A stretch of DNA of 15,755 nucleotides from an uncultured Oscillospiraceae bacterium (GTDB lineage: Bacteria; Bacillota; Clostridia; Oscillospirales; Acutalibacteraceae). Under the pieces are notes generated by a model that saw only the letters and a list, made by a program, of their open reading frames with translations, ran no database searches and had not been told where the DNA came from. Within the stretch, counting starts at the first letter, position 1, and every line of letters starts with the position of its first letter. The position numbers and the translations under genes are program-made. Shown here in pieces: positions 7,059 through 13,786 of this stretch. The stretch is from assembly GCA_900552115.1 (NCBI GenBank), contig URYP01000046.1:1-15755 (forward strand), in the 5' to 3' direction.

Positions 7059-7535
7059 TCAGCCATTCCCCGCCGAACACTTGGCGGCATCGATCGCCAA
7101 CGCAATCATCAGTATCAGCAAGGTGTTTTGGGGATTGTCGATCTCCAGCACATAGGTATCGGTAAACCGAAACACCTCTTTGGATATCTGCGCCACGACA
7201 GCGCCAAAGCCATCGCGAATCGTATAATCCCATTCCCAGATATCCCCCTGTACCTGCCAGCCGTTGCAGTCGAGCCGGAACGAGGGTCGAAAAAAGGTCA
7301 GTTCTTTTTTTATCTCACCGAGGCAGGTATCGCCCGTATAGAAACGGAACCGGGGCAGGAACGTAAAAACCTCCTCCTTTACCCGGCCGACCGTTTCCCC
7401 GGCGGGGTTCAGGATATCGAGGCAATGCCCCAGGGACAGGCGGCCTTCCACGGTAAACAGGACCGCGCCGGCCTCGTCATAAATATCGTAACTGTCCAGC
7501 CAAGAGAAAAAACGCTGTTTAAATAAAAGTCTCAT
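7059..7535 (-). CDS. LURP-one-related / Tubby-like C-terminal domain protein (YxjI-like)
   Basis: This 158-residue protein is almost entirely beta strand and opens MRLLFKQRFFSWLDSYDIYD, characteristic of bacterial LURP-one-related proteins (DUF567). Repeating strand pairs (VLFTVEGR, CLDILNPAGETVGRVKEE, FRFYTGDTCLGEIKKE, WEWDYTIRDGFGAVVAQISKE) lead to VLEIDNPQNTLLILMIALAIDA (129-150), the buried hydrophobic helix of the Tubby-like barrel. The family's role in bacteria is not established; phosphoinositide or lipid binding is known for eukaryotic Tubby, so that is only an analogy. The start at 7535 is chosen by family fit; GGAGGG lies 13-14 bases upstream, rather far. An ATG at 7556 would add 7 residues but has no ribosome site. 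It is the first gene after the promoter at 7592-7620, 18 bases before the DAHP synthase gene. Confidence 0.85.
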   Translation of the reverse strand: MRLLFKQRFFSWLDSYDIYDEAGAVLFTVEGRLSLGHCLDILNPAGETVGRVKEEVFTFLPRFRFYTGDTCLGEIKKELTFFRPSFRLDCNGWQVQGDIWEWDYTIRDGFGAVVAQISKEVFRFTDTYVLEIDNPQNTLLILMIALAIDAAKCSAGNG

Positions 7536-7591
7536 CAGGGGCTCTTTTCCCTCCATTCAATGGCGGCGCCGCGTGGGCAGGGTGTTTTTTT

Positions 7592-7620
7592 ATCATACCG
7601 CGCGCCGCGCCAGCTGTCAA
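7592..7620 (-). promoter_or_regulatory. consensus sigma-A promoter of the LURP-one/DAHP synthase operon
   Basis: On the minus strand a perfect TTGACA (7615-7620) and TATGAT (7592-7597) are exactly 17 bases apart. The start would fall near 7585 in an A-run. The rest of the gap up to 7712 holds no clear terminator for the upstream zincin gene. Confidence 0.88.
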
Positions 7621-7711
7621 TGGATAATCTGCTGATTAAAAGAGAGATCACCCCCTGCCCGTGTTACCCCGACCCTGGCAAGTCCGGCGGTTTTTCATCA
7701 GCTAACGGAGA

Positions 7712-8719
7712 TCAGGGATTCAGCCGCGAAAAAGGAATGAGTACCGTTCTTAAAACATGCAGATAGTTTTCCACTTCGCGGTAATACGACTGATTGACCT
7801 CCTCCAGCTCATGAAGATTGTTACCGTTATTCCAGCTGTCATTTTCATGGCCTTCCGCCTGTACCTTATACAAATTGACCCACTGTTCCGCCCGATACAG
7901 TATCAGATCGTTTTCCGGGAGGATAGCCGTTTGATTGAGTTGATGGCTGGCAAGAGCTTCGGTATCGATGATCTGTTTTGCCCGAAACCGCAGCGGAAGA
8001 TGACGGTCAAGATAAATTTGGCCCGTGCCGTCGCGTTTTTGTCCCATCCCCATAATAGAAAAAGCTGTACCGCTTGCCCACATGACCAAAAACAGCATAT
8101 GATCTATATTTTTAATGAGCGGACAAAGTAGGCGGCCGTTTACCTCCCGAATCACCGCCGCATGTACATACCGGGCGATCATCCGGGTGGCGGCAAAATC
8201 GTCGGCGTTCCATTCCATAGCCTGAATGGTCTTGATTCGTCTCATGTCCTCTTTATTCTCATCCGGTCTGTTGAACGCCAGCCGATGAAAATAGCCGACC
8301 TTATTTCCGTACAAAATGTGTCCGTTATAAACATGGCCGAATTCGTGGAACAGAATAACCGCTAAGGACAGCGTCATAAACAGGCGGAAATACCGGACGC
8401 TCTTAGCTTTATCGTACAGTTCTCCCAACGAAATCGTCTGAAAGAACCGCGAATTGTCCTCATATAAAACCGTTTTATAATAGGCTTCCAGTTCACGAAA
8501 AAGGCCCAGATGAATGACAATTTCCCTTATGCCAGCACCGGGGTCCTCACAGGCATGCGCATTGACCGTGTCATCATAGGACAGGGATACGTCGGTATGC
8601 AGTGCGTATCCTTTGTATAACAGCAAGGAGGCATTGATTGAACGCTGCAAATCGTTTCCCAAGTCGCGAATGGTCTTTTCGACCTGCTCCAAATCCGCTG
8701 GATAATCCAAAATCCGCAT
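7712..8719 (-). CDS. uncharacterised membrane-associated zincin-type metallopeptidase (HExxH)
   Basis: This 335-residue protein contains LFHEFGHVYNGH (123-134), a zinc-peptidase HExxH site with E126 as catalytic base, and 40 residues later AMEWNADDFAA (167-177), whose E169 and following ADD resemble the third-ligand E..AD motif of gluzincins such as M48. The active-site helix is preceded by a hydrophobic run (about 111-124), and a second hydrophobic segment spans 206-224, so it is probably membrane associated. The charged C-terminal part (250-335) matches nothing I recognise. Peptidases that act on host factors in phage exclusion (Lit family) have a similar HExxH arrangement, but this is only a resemblance. 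The ATG at 8719 follows GGGAGGA. It starts 25 bases after rlmD and looks AT-richer than its neighbours. Confidence 0.7.
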   Translation of the reverse strand: MRILDYPADLEQVEKTIRDLGNDLQRSINASLLLYKGYALHTDVSLSYDDTVNAHACEDPGAGIREIVIHLGLFRELEAYYKTVLYEDNSRFFQTISLGELYDKAKSVRYFRLFMTLSLAVILFHEFGHVYNGHILYGNKVGYFHRLAFNRPDENKEDMRRIKTIQAMEWNADDFAATRMIARYVHAAVIREVNGRLLCPLIKNIDHMLFLVMWASGTAFSIMGMGQKRDGTGQIYLDRHLPLRFRAKQIIDTEALASHQLNQTAILPENDLILYRAEQWVNLYKVQAEGHENDSWNNGNNLHELEEVNQSYYREVENYLHVLRTVLIPFSRLNP

Positions 8720-8744
8720 GACCGTTCCTCCCGATTCTGTTTAT

Positions 8745-10127
8745 TCAGGTTCTCACCAGCAGCGCGACGCATTCCACATGCGCGGTGCGGGGGAACATAT
8801 CGACCGGGATAACCCTCCGAACCGCATAACCTCGCTCGCCCAGCCGCCCGCAATCCCGCGCCAGCGTAGCCGGATCACAGGATACATAGACGATGCGTTC
8901 CGGCTTCATCGCAGCCATGGTTTCAATCAAAGCCGGCTCGCATCCCTTACGGGGCGGGTCGACGATTACAACGTCAGGCCGGATACCCTGTTCCCGCAGG
9001 CGGTGGGCCGCCTGCGCCGCATCGCCGCAAAGAAACCGCACGTTGTCGATACCGTTCAGCTGCGCGTTGCGGCGCGCGTCCTCTACCGCCGGGGCAACGA
9101 TCTCGACACCGATTACCTGTCCGGCCTCACGCGCCATTGACAGGCCGATGGTGCCGGTGCCGCAGTAAAGATCCAACACCGTTTCGGTTCCGGTCAGAGC
9201 GGCGGCTTCCGCAGCCAGCGCGTATAATATCTCCGCCTGACGGCGGTTTACCTGATAAAATGACCGGGGCGACAGACGAAAGCGCAGCCCGCAGAGGGTA
9301 TCCTCGATAGCCGGTTCTCCCCACAGGATAAATTCCTCCGGCCCCAGTATCACATTGGTCGCGGCCCGATTGATGTTGACAATCACCGACGCCAGTCCCG
9401 GAACCGCTTCCCGCAGCATCCGCACCAGTTCCGAGGAGGCCGGCAGCTTACCGGAGGTGCAGACAAGGCAGGCCATTACCTGGCCGGAGGCCTCCCCTTC
9501 CCGCAGATAAATATGACGTACAAGCCCGGTTCCGGCGCTTTCGTCATAAGCCTCCACCGCCTGCTGCCGCATCCAGCGGCTGACGGCATCCACAGCCGCC
9601 GCAAAGGCCGGCGGCTGCAGGCGGCAGGCATGTTGCTCCACAATGCGATGGCTGCGGGGTGCATAGAAACCGATCATGGGCCGGTGCTCTCCCGGTCCTA
9701 CCGGATACTGCGCCTTGTTGCGGTATTCGTCGGCGCGTGCGTCGCCTCTGATCGGTTCGACCGTTACATCCAGACCGCCGATACGGGCGAACGCATCGGC
9801 CACCCGCTGCTGCTTATACCGCTTTTCCGCTTCATAGGATACATGCCGGAACGCGCATCCCCCGCATTTTCCAAACACGGCACAGCCGCCGCTCACATCT
9901 TCCAGACGATCCGCAGAGGGTGTGATCAACCGTTCAATACGTCCATAGGCCCATTGTTTCTGTACCTTGACAATACGGCATTCCAATTCATCGCCTACGG
10001 CTGTAAACGGGACGAACACCGCCATTCCAGGACGGTCTTCCCCAGATGGAGCGCGCCCCACGCCATGTCCTTCCGCCGTGATTCCCGTAATGGTTAATGG
10101 AATCACCTGGTTCTTTTCAAGTGTCAT
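8745..10127 (-). CDS. rlmD: 23S rRNA (uracil-5-)-methyltransferase, RlmD/TrmA family
   Basis: This 460-residue enzyme transfers a methyl group from S-adenosylmethionine to C5 of a uridine in RNA. A TRAM domain (about 1-66) precedes a cysteine set C82, C88, C91 and C168 (GKCGGCAFRH and HACRLQ) expected to bind a 4Fe-4S cluster. The SAM motif is VLDLYCGTGTIGLSMA (317-332), followed by VDPPRKGCEP (389-398), the catalytic nucleophile C417 in YVSCDPATLARD (414-425), and the C-terminal HVECVALL with the likely base E452. These identify the RumA/RlmD/RlmCD branch; relatives in Firmicutes act at U1939 and U747, so the exact target is uncertain. The ATG at 10127 follows GAGAGGGG. No clear promoter lies in the 30 bases up to the terminator behind it. 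Confidence 0.93.
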   Translation of the reverse strand: MTLEKNQVIPLTITGITAEGHGVGRAPSGEDRPGMAVFVPFTAVGDELECRIVKVQKQWAYGRIERLITPSADRLEDVSGGCAVFGKCGGCAFRHVSYEAEKRYKQQRVADAFARIGGLDVTVEPIRGDARADEYRNKAQYPVGPGEHRPMIGFYAPRSHRIVEQHACRLQPPAFAAAVDAVSRWMRQQAVEAYDESAGTGLVRHIYLREGEASGQVMACLVCTSGKLPASSELVRMLREAVPGLASVIVNINRAATNVILGPEEFILWGEPAIEDTLCGLRFRLSPRSFYQVNRRQAEILYALAAEAAALTGTETVLDLYCGTGTIGLSMAREAGQVIGVEIVAPAVEDARRNAQLNGIDNVRFLCGDAAQAAHRLREQGIRPDVVIVDPPRKGCEPALIETMAAMKPERIVYVSCDPATLARDCGRLGERGYAVRRVIPVDMFPRTAHVECVALLVRT

Positions 10128-10158
10128 TTTTCTTCCCCTCTCGCCGCCCGTAAATCTT

Positions 10159-10191
10159 AAAAACCGCTTGCGTCTGCCGCAAGCGGTTTTT
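10159..10191. terminator. strong terminator after the zinc-ribbon gene
   Basis: A perfect 14-bp inverted repeat (10159-10172 and 10178-10191) has a 5-base loop. The minus strand reads TTTTTAAGATTT through the end of the stem, and the plus strand TTTTTGGAT. It lies about 60 bases past the stop at 10251 and separates that operon from rlmD. Confidence 0.88.
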
Positions 10192-10250
10192 GGATATCGA
10201 TTGCTGACGGTTTTTTATGCAAACCATTTCCGTGAGATTCCCGCTATCGC

Positions 10251-10739
10251 TTACCAATACAGGCTTGATTGCGCCAGATCCAGTATTTCATTTACCATAT
10301 ATACCACCGTAATGATGGAAGCGGCAAGACATACGGCATAGACACAGATCCACGCGATCAGCAGGGTCTTTGACCGGCGATGATAACCATCCAACTGTTC
10401 CTGTGACACCGGACGCCCGGAAGCATCCAGCAGCGGCTGGCCGCAGGAGGTACAGAAAAGGGCTCCCGGCGGCACCCAGGCGCCACAGCGGATACACGGG
10501 CTGGGTTTGGGATTGGACGCACAGCGGATGATCACGTAAACCAACGCGGCAATGTTAAAAAATCCGGACAATACCCCCCACATCACCGCCAGCTTATCCC
10601 GGCGGCCGCGCGCGTCGTTATAGACACAAAAAGCCAACAGCAAGGCCGCCGCAATCCCAAGGACAGACAATCCCGACAGGGGAAGCAGCATTTTCCGAAC
10701 CACATCCAAGACTTCTTTTGCCACATATTCTTCCGTCAT
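10251..10739 (-). CDS. zinc-ribbon membrane protein of unknown function
   Basis: This 162-residue protein has three probable membrane helices (about 22-40, 50-71 and 125-149). Between the second and third is a cytoplasmic-type zinc ribbon, CIRCGAWVPPGALFCTSCG (82-100), with C82, C85, C96 and C99 as ligands. The motif resembles zinc-ribbon_2 domains (CxxCG...CxxCG), widespread in Firmicutes membrane proteins of no assigned function. Nothing indicates an enzyme active site. The ATG at 10739 is chosen because AGGAG lies 8 bases upstream; an in-frame GTG 9 bases earlier would sit directly on that ribosome site. It follows the cyclase gene by 17 bases and ends at the terminator at 10159-10191. Confidence 0.8.
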   Translation of the reverse strand: MTEEYVAKEVLDVVRKMLLPLSGLSVLGIAAALLLAFCVYNDARGRRDKLAVMWGVLSGFFNIAALVYVIIRCASNPKPSPCIRCGAWVPPGALFCTSCGQPLLDASGRPVSQEQLDGYHRRSKTLLIAWICVYAVCLAASIITVVYMVNEILDLAQSSLYW

Positions 10740-10756
10740 AGCCTTCACTCCTATTC

Positions 10757-11335
10757 TTATAATTGTCGTTCCAGCAGCAGCGCGCGCACCGGGGCAGCCT
10801 CGGCTCCCGCTATTTTGAGCGGCGCGGCCAGCAGGAAATAAAACCCAGGGATCGCCCCGGACAAATCCAGATTTTCAATCAACACCGTATCGTTCATCAA
10901 AAGCTGTCGGTGAACAGCAGTATCCTCCTCCGGCGACGCGATCGACGGCGCTTCCACCCCGATCAGCCGCACCCCGGCATCCGCCAACACAAAAGCGGCG
11001 CTGGAGCTGATGGTCATATTGCCCTTAAACAGCACTCTGGCTGGGGGATGCGGCAGCAACCGCTCAGCCTCATCACCCAGCAGTACACCTTCATATTCCA
11101 CCACCAGGCATTCTCCCACGCCCACGTCCGGCGGCAAAGCCGCCGTATCCATCCCGTCCGGTACGGCGTGAAGGGGCGCATCCATATGGGTGCCGTTATG
11201 CAGGCAGCCGGAAAACGCCTGTACATTAAAGGCATCCCCCATCGCCATACTCTGCAACAGAGTCAGCGCCGGCTCCGGGTCGCCCGGATATACCGGTGCA
11301 TCGGTCCATTCGCGGGTAATATCAATTATTTTCAT
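10757..11335 (-). CDS. cyclase family protein (kynurenine formamidase-like metal hydrolase)
   Basis: This 192-residue protein belongs to the Cyclase superfamily (PF04199 type). It opens KIIDITREWTDAPVYPGDP, and HNGTHMDAPLH (46-56) is the metal-binding HxGTHxDxPxH signature. The C-terminal third has IGVEAPSIASP and LIENLDLSGAIPGFYFLLAAPLK, both typical of the family. Members include arylformamidase (kynurenine formamidase), isatin hydrolase and polyketide cyclases; no tryptophan-degradation genes are next to it, so the substrate is not settled. The ATG at 11335 follows AAGGAAGG, about 20 bases after the -10 box of the promoter at 11355-11383. The zinc-ribbon membrane gene follows. Confidence 0.9.
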   Translation of the reverse strand: MKIIDITREWTDAPVYPGDPEPALTLLQSMAMGDAFNVQAFSGCLHNGTHMDAPLHAVPDGMDTAALPPDVGVGECLVVEYEGVLLGDEAERLLPHPPARVLFKGNMTISSSAAFVLADAGVRLIGVEAPSIASPEEDTAVHRQLLMNDTVLIENLDLSGAIPGFYFLLAAPLKIAGAEAAPVRALLLERQL

Positions 11336-11354
11336 GGCGGCACCTTCCTTTTCC

Positions 11355-11383
11355 AGTGTAGCATAATCGGCGTTCGGTGTCTA
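11355..11383 (-). promoter_or_regulatory. sigma-A promoter of the cyclase operon
   Basis: On the minus strand TAGACA (11378-11383) and TACACT (11355-11360) are 17 bases apart, with TGC directly before the -10 box (extended -10). The start near 11348 would leave a very short 5' leader (about 13 bases) just including the ribosome site of the gene starting at 11335. Confidence 0.7.
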
Positions 11384-11443
11384 CTGCCGTTACAGAAACC
11401 CGCACAAATTATTTATCCCAAACCAAACACGCCTATAGCGCAG

Positions 11444-11477
11444 CACCGCCCGAAACAGCATGGCTTTCCGGACGGTG
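11444..11477 (-). other. imperfect hairpin after leuD, possible weak terminator
   Basis: CACCG/CGGTG ends close an imperfect stem of about 12 pairs with one G-U pair and a one-base bulge. It lies just past the leuD stop at 11489, where a terminator would be expected. No U-tract follows on the minus strand (GCTGCGCTATAGG), so termination here is doubtful and other 3' end formation is possible. Confidence 0.35.
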
Positions 11478-11488
11478 TTTACCTGTCG

Positions 11489-11977
11489 TTACATTTTATC
11501 CTGTATGGAATTGAGAAGCCCGCCCTTTTGGATAATATTCTGGATAAAGGGCGGAAAGGGCTGCGCCTGATAGGTTTTGCCGGTGGTCAGGTTGGTGATC
11601 AGTCCCGTGTCAAAGTCCACCTGCACTTCATCATTTGCCCGGATATCCCGCGCCGCCTCATCGCACTCGAGAATCGCCAAGCCAATATTGATGGCGTTGC
11701 GGTAAAAGATACGGGCAAAGGTGGACGCAATAACGCAGGAAATCCCACTGGCCTTGATGGCAATAGGCGCATGTTCCCGGGAGGAACCGCAGCCAAAGTT
11801 TTTATCCGCCACCATAATGTCGCCGGGCTTTACCCGTCCCACAAAGTCTTTATCGATATCCTCCATACAATGGGCCGCCAGTTCCTCATGCTTGGAGGTG
11901 TTGAGATACCGTGCCGGGATGATAACATCCGTGTCCACATTGTCCCCGTATTTATGTACCCGTCCTTTGGCAATCAT
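11489..11977 (-). CDS. leuD: 3-isopropylmalate dehydratase small subunit
   Basis: This 162-residue subunit pairs with LeuC to isomerise 2-isopropylmalate to 3-isopropylmalate in leucine synthesis. It shows the swivelling-domain features VDTDVIIPARYLNTSKH (14-30), FGCGSSREHAPIAIKASGIS (61-80) and the FYRNAINIGL strand (91-100). The YLNT loop (24-27) is the isopropylmalate-specific version; homoaconitase-like relatives differ there. About 162 residues is the short form used by many Clostridia and archaea, shorter than the roughly 200-residue E. coli LeuD. The ATG at 11977 follows AGGAGGAACATGGT. It starts 16 bases after leuC and is the last gene of ilvB-ilvN-leuC-leuD. Confidence 0.96.
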   Translation of the reverse strand: MIAKGRVHKYGDNVDTDVIIPARYLNTSKHEELAAHCMEDIDKDFVGRVKPGDIMVADKNFGCGSSREHAPIAIKASGISCVIASTFARIFYRNAINIGLAILECDEAARDIRANDEVQVDFDTGLITNLTTGKTYQAQPFPPFIQNIIQKGGLLNSIQDKM

Positions 11978-11993
11978 ACCATGTTCCTCCTTT

Positions 11994-13259
11994 TTACAGC
12001 GCAGCCGGATCGGTGATATACCCGGTCACAGCCGAGGCCGCCGCCACATAGGGGCTGGCCAAATATACTTCGCTGTCCACGTGGCCCATACGGCCGACAA
12101 AGTTGCGGTTGGTGGTGGACACGGCCCGCTCGCCGGCTGCCAGAATGCCCATATGGCCGCCGAGGCAGGGACCGCAGGTTGGGGTGGATACCACCGCTCC
12201 CGCGTCGATAAAGATGTCGAACAGTCCTTCGTGCATACTCTGCTTCCAAATTTCCTGCGTGGCGGGGATGATGATGCAGCGCACTCCGTCCGCCACTTTG
12301 CGGCCTTTCAGGATTTCCGCGGCGGCCCGCATATCTTCCATGCGGCCGTTGGTGCAGGAGCCGATCACGATCTGGTCGATCTTCACCTGCTCCCCGCCGC
12401 ACTCGTCCACCGTTTTGGTGTTTTCCGGCAGGTGCGGGAAGGAGACTGTCGGCCGCAGCGCCGACAGGTCAATCGTCACCGTTTCGTCATAGACGGCATC
12501 CGGATCGGCTTCAAACACCCTGGTTTCCCGCTGGAAGCGGTCTTTAACATAGCTCAGGGTCACATCATCCACCGGGAATATGCCGTTTTTCGCACCGGCT
12601 TCAATGGCCATATTGGCAATGCAGAGCCGGTCGTCCATGGACAGGCTGGCCACGCCGTCCCCGGTAAATTCCAGCGACCGGTAGAGCGCGCCGTCCACGC
12701 CGATGCGGCCGATCAGGTGCAAAATCACGTCCTTGCCGCTGACCATAGGCGACAGCCGGCCGGTCAGTTCCACCCGGATAGCGGCCGGCACCTTGAACCA
12801 CGTGGAGCCGGTGGCAATTCCCGCCGCCAGGTCGGTGGAGCCTACGCCGGTGGAAAACGCGCCCAGAGCGCCGTAAGTACAGGTATGGCTGTCCGCGCCG
12901 ATCACACAGTCACCAGGGCCCACCAATCCCTGTTCCGGCAGCAGCGCATGCTCAATACCCATTTTTCCCACATCAAAAAAGTTGACGATATCGTATTTAT
13001 CCGCAAACGCCCGCGTGCGTTTTACCTGCTCGGCTGCTTTGATATCTTTGTTGGGAGTAAAGTGGTCCATCACCAGCGCCACCCGCGCATTATCGAAGAC
13101 CCGGCAGGCCCCACAGCGTTCAAACTCGTTGATGGCGACCGGGGCGGTGATATCGTTGCCCAGGCACAAATCCAGTTTCGCCTCAATCAGCTGACCAGCC
13201 TGCACCTCGTCAAGCCCGGCATGGGCCGCCAGTATTTTTTGTGTCATTGTCATTGCCAT
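11994..13259 (-). CDS. leuC: 3-isopropylmalate dehydratase large subunit
   Basis: This 421-residue aconitase-family protein carries the 4Fe-4S cluster ligands C302 (IGSCTNGR), C362 and C365 (TPTCGPCLGG). GADSHTCTYGALGAFSTGVG (121-140) is the conserved substrate-side loop, and NRNFVGRMG (385-393) is the C-terminal family motif. Length fits the short LeuC/HacA class that partners a separate 160-residue LeuD, rather than the roughly 470-residue E. coli type. Together with leuD it forms the isomerase of the leucine pathway. The ATG at 13259 follows AAGGAGG at about 10 bases; later in-frame ATGs at 13253 and 13247 are further from it. It begins 15 bases after ilvN and is followed by leuD. Confidence 0.96.
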   Translation of the reverse strand: MAMTMTQKILAAHAGLDEVQAGQLIEAKLDLCLGNDITAPVAINEFERCGACRVFDNARVALVMDHFTPNKDIKAAEQVKRTRAFADKYDIVNFFDVGKMGIEHALLPEQGLVGPGDCVIGADSHTCTYGALGAFSTGVGSTDLAAGIATGSTWFKVPAAIRVELTGRLSPMVSGKDVILHLIGRIGVDGALYRSLEFTGDGVASLSMDDRLCIANMAIEAGAKNGIFPVDDVTLSYVKDRFQRETRVFEADPDAVYDETVTIDLSALRPTVSFPHLPENTKTVDECGGEQVKIDQIVIGSCTNGRMEDMRAAAEILKGRKVADGVRCIIIPATQEIWKQSMHEGLFDIFIDAGAVVSTPTCGPCLGGHMGILAAGERAVSTTNRNFVGRMGHVDSEVYLASPYVAAASAVTGYITDPAAL

Positions 13260-13274
13260 AATCGCTTATCCTCC

Positions 13275-13784
13275 TTACACCGCCGTATCGGCGTGAATCG
13301 TGCCGTCGCCCCGCTCAAGCGCCGTCATACCGGTACGCGCCATCTCCACAATCCCGAGCGTTTCCATCTGCGCAACCACATGATCCACCATGTCCGGCTG
13401 TCCGGTAAATTCAACGGTAATGGTTTCCCCGCCGATATCCAGAATGCGGCCGCCGAATGCCTGCACCAGTTTCAGCGCCGCCGCCGGATGCTCCCCGGAG
13501 GCGACTTTTACAAGAAGCAGTTCGGTCTGGACACAATTGCCCGGCTCCAGTTGTTCCACCTTTATAACGTCCTCCAGCTTAAGGAGCTGACGAGTAAACT
13601 GGGTAAAGGTATTTTCATCACCGGTAACCACCAGCGTCCATCGCGCAAAAGCGGGATCCTGCGTATGGCAGGCGATGACCGACTCAATGTTGAAACCCCG
13701 GCGGGAAAACAGGCTGGCCACCCGCATCAAGACCCCTTCATGGTCCATCGTCAGCACCGAAAACACGGCTCTTTTTACGTTCAT
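13275..13784 (-). CDS. ilvN: acetolactate synthase small (regulatory) subunit
   Basis: This 169-residue subunit opens MNVKRAVFSVLTMDHEGVL, an ACT domain (about 4-78) with the RGFNIESV motif that in relatives binds the feedback inhibitor valine. A C-terminal domain follows from about 85 (LLLVKV... AFGGRILDIGGETITVEFTG). It activates and regulates the catalytic subunit made from ilvB next door. The ATG at 13784 follows GGAGGATTGACC, and this ribosome site lies inside the end of ilvB. An in-frame TTG 6 bases upstream is too close to that site. It starts 2 bases after the ilvB stop, which suggests translational coupling, and leuC follows 15 bases later. Confidence 0.95.
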   Translation of the reverse strand: MNVKRAVFSVLTMDHEGVLMRVASLFSRRGFNIESVIACHTQDPAFARWTLVVTGDENTFTQFTRQLLKLEDVIKVEQLEPGNCVQTELLLVKVASGEHPAAALKLVQAFGGRILDIGGETITVEFTGQPDMVDHVVAQMETLGIVEMARTGMTALERGDGTIHADTAV

Positions 13785-13786
13785 GG

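Noticed and set aside
10763..12016. Plus-strand open frame (417 codons) across the cyclase and leuD
   Set aside because: It runs antisense through two motif-supported genes and across an intergenic promoter, and has no family features.
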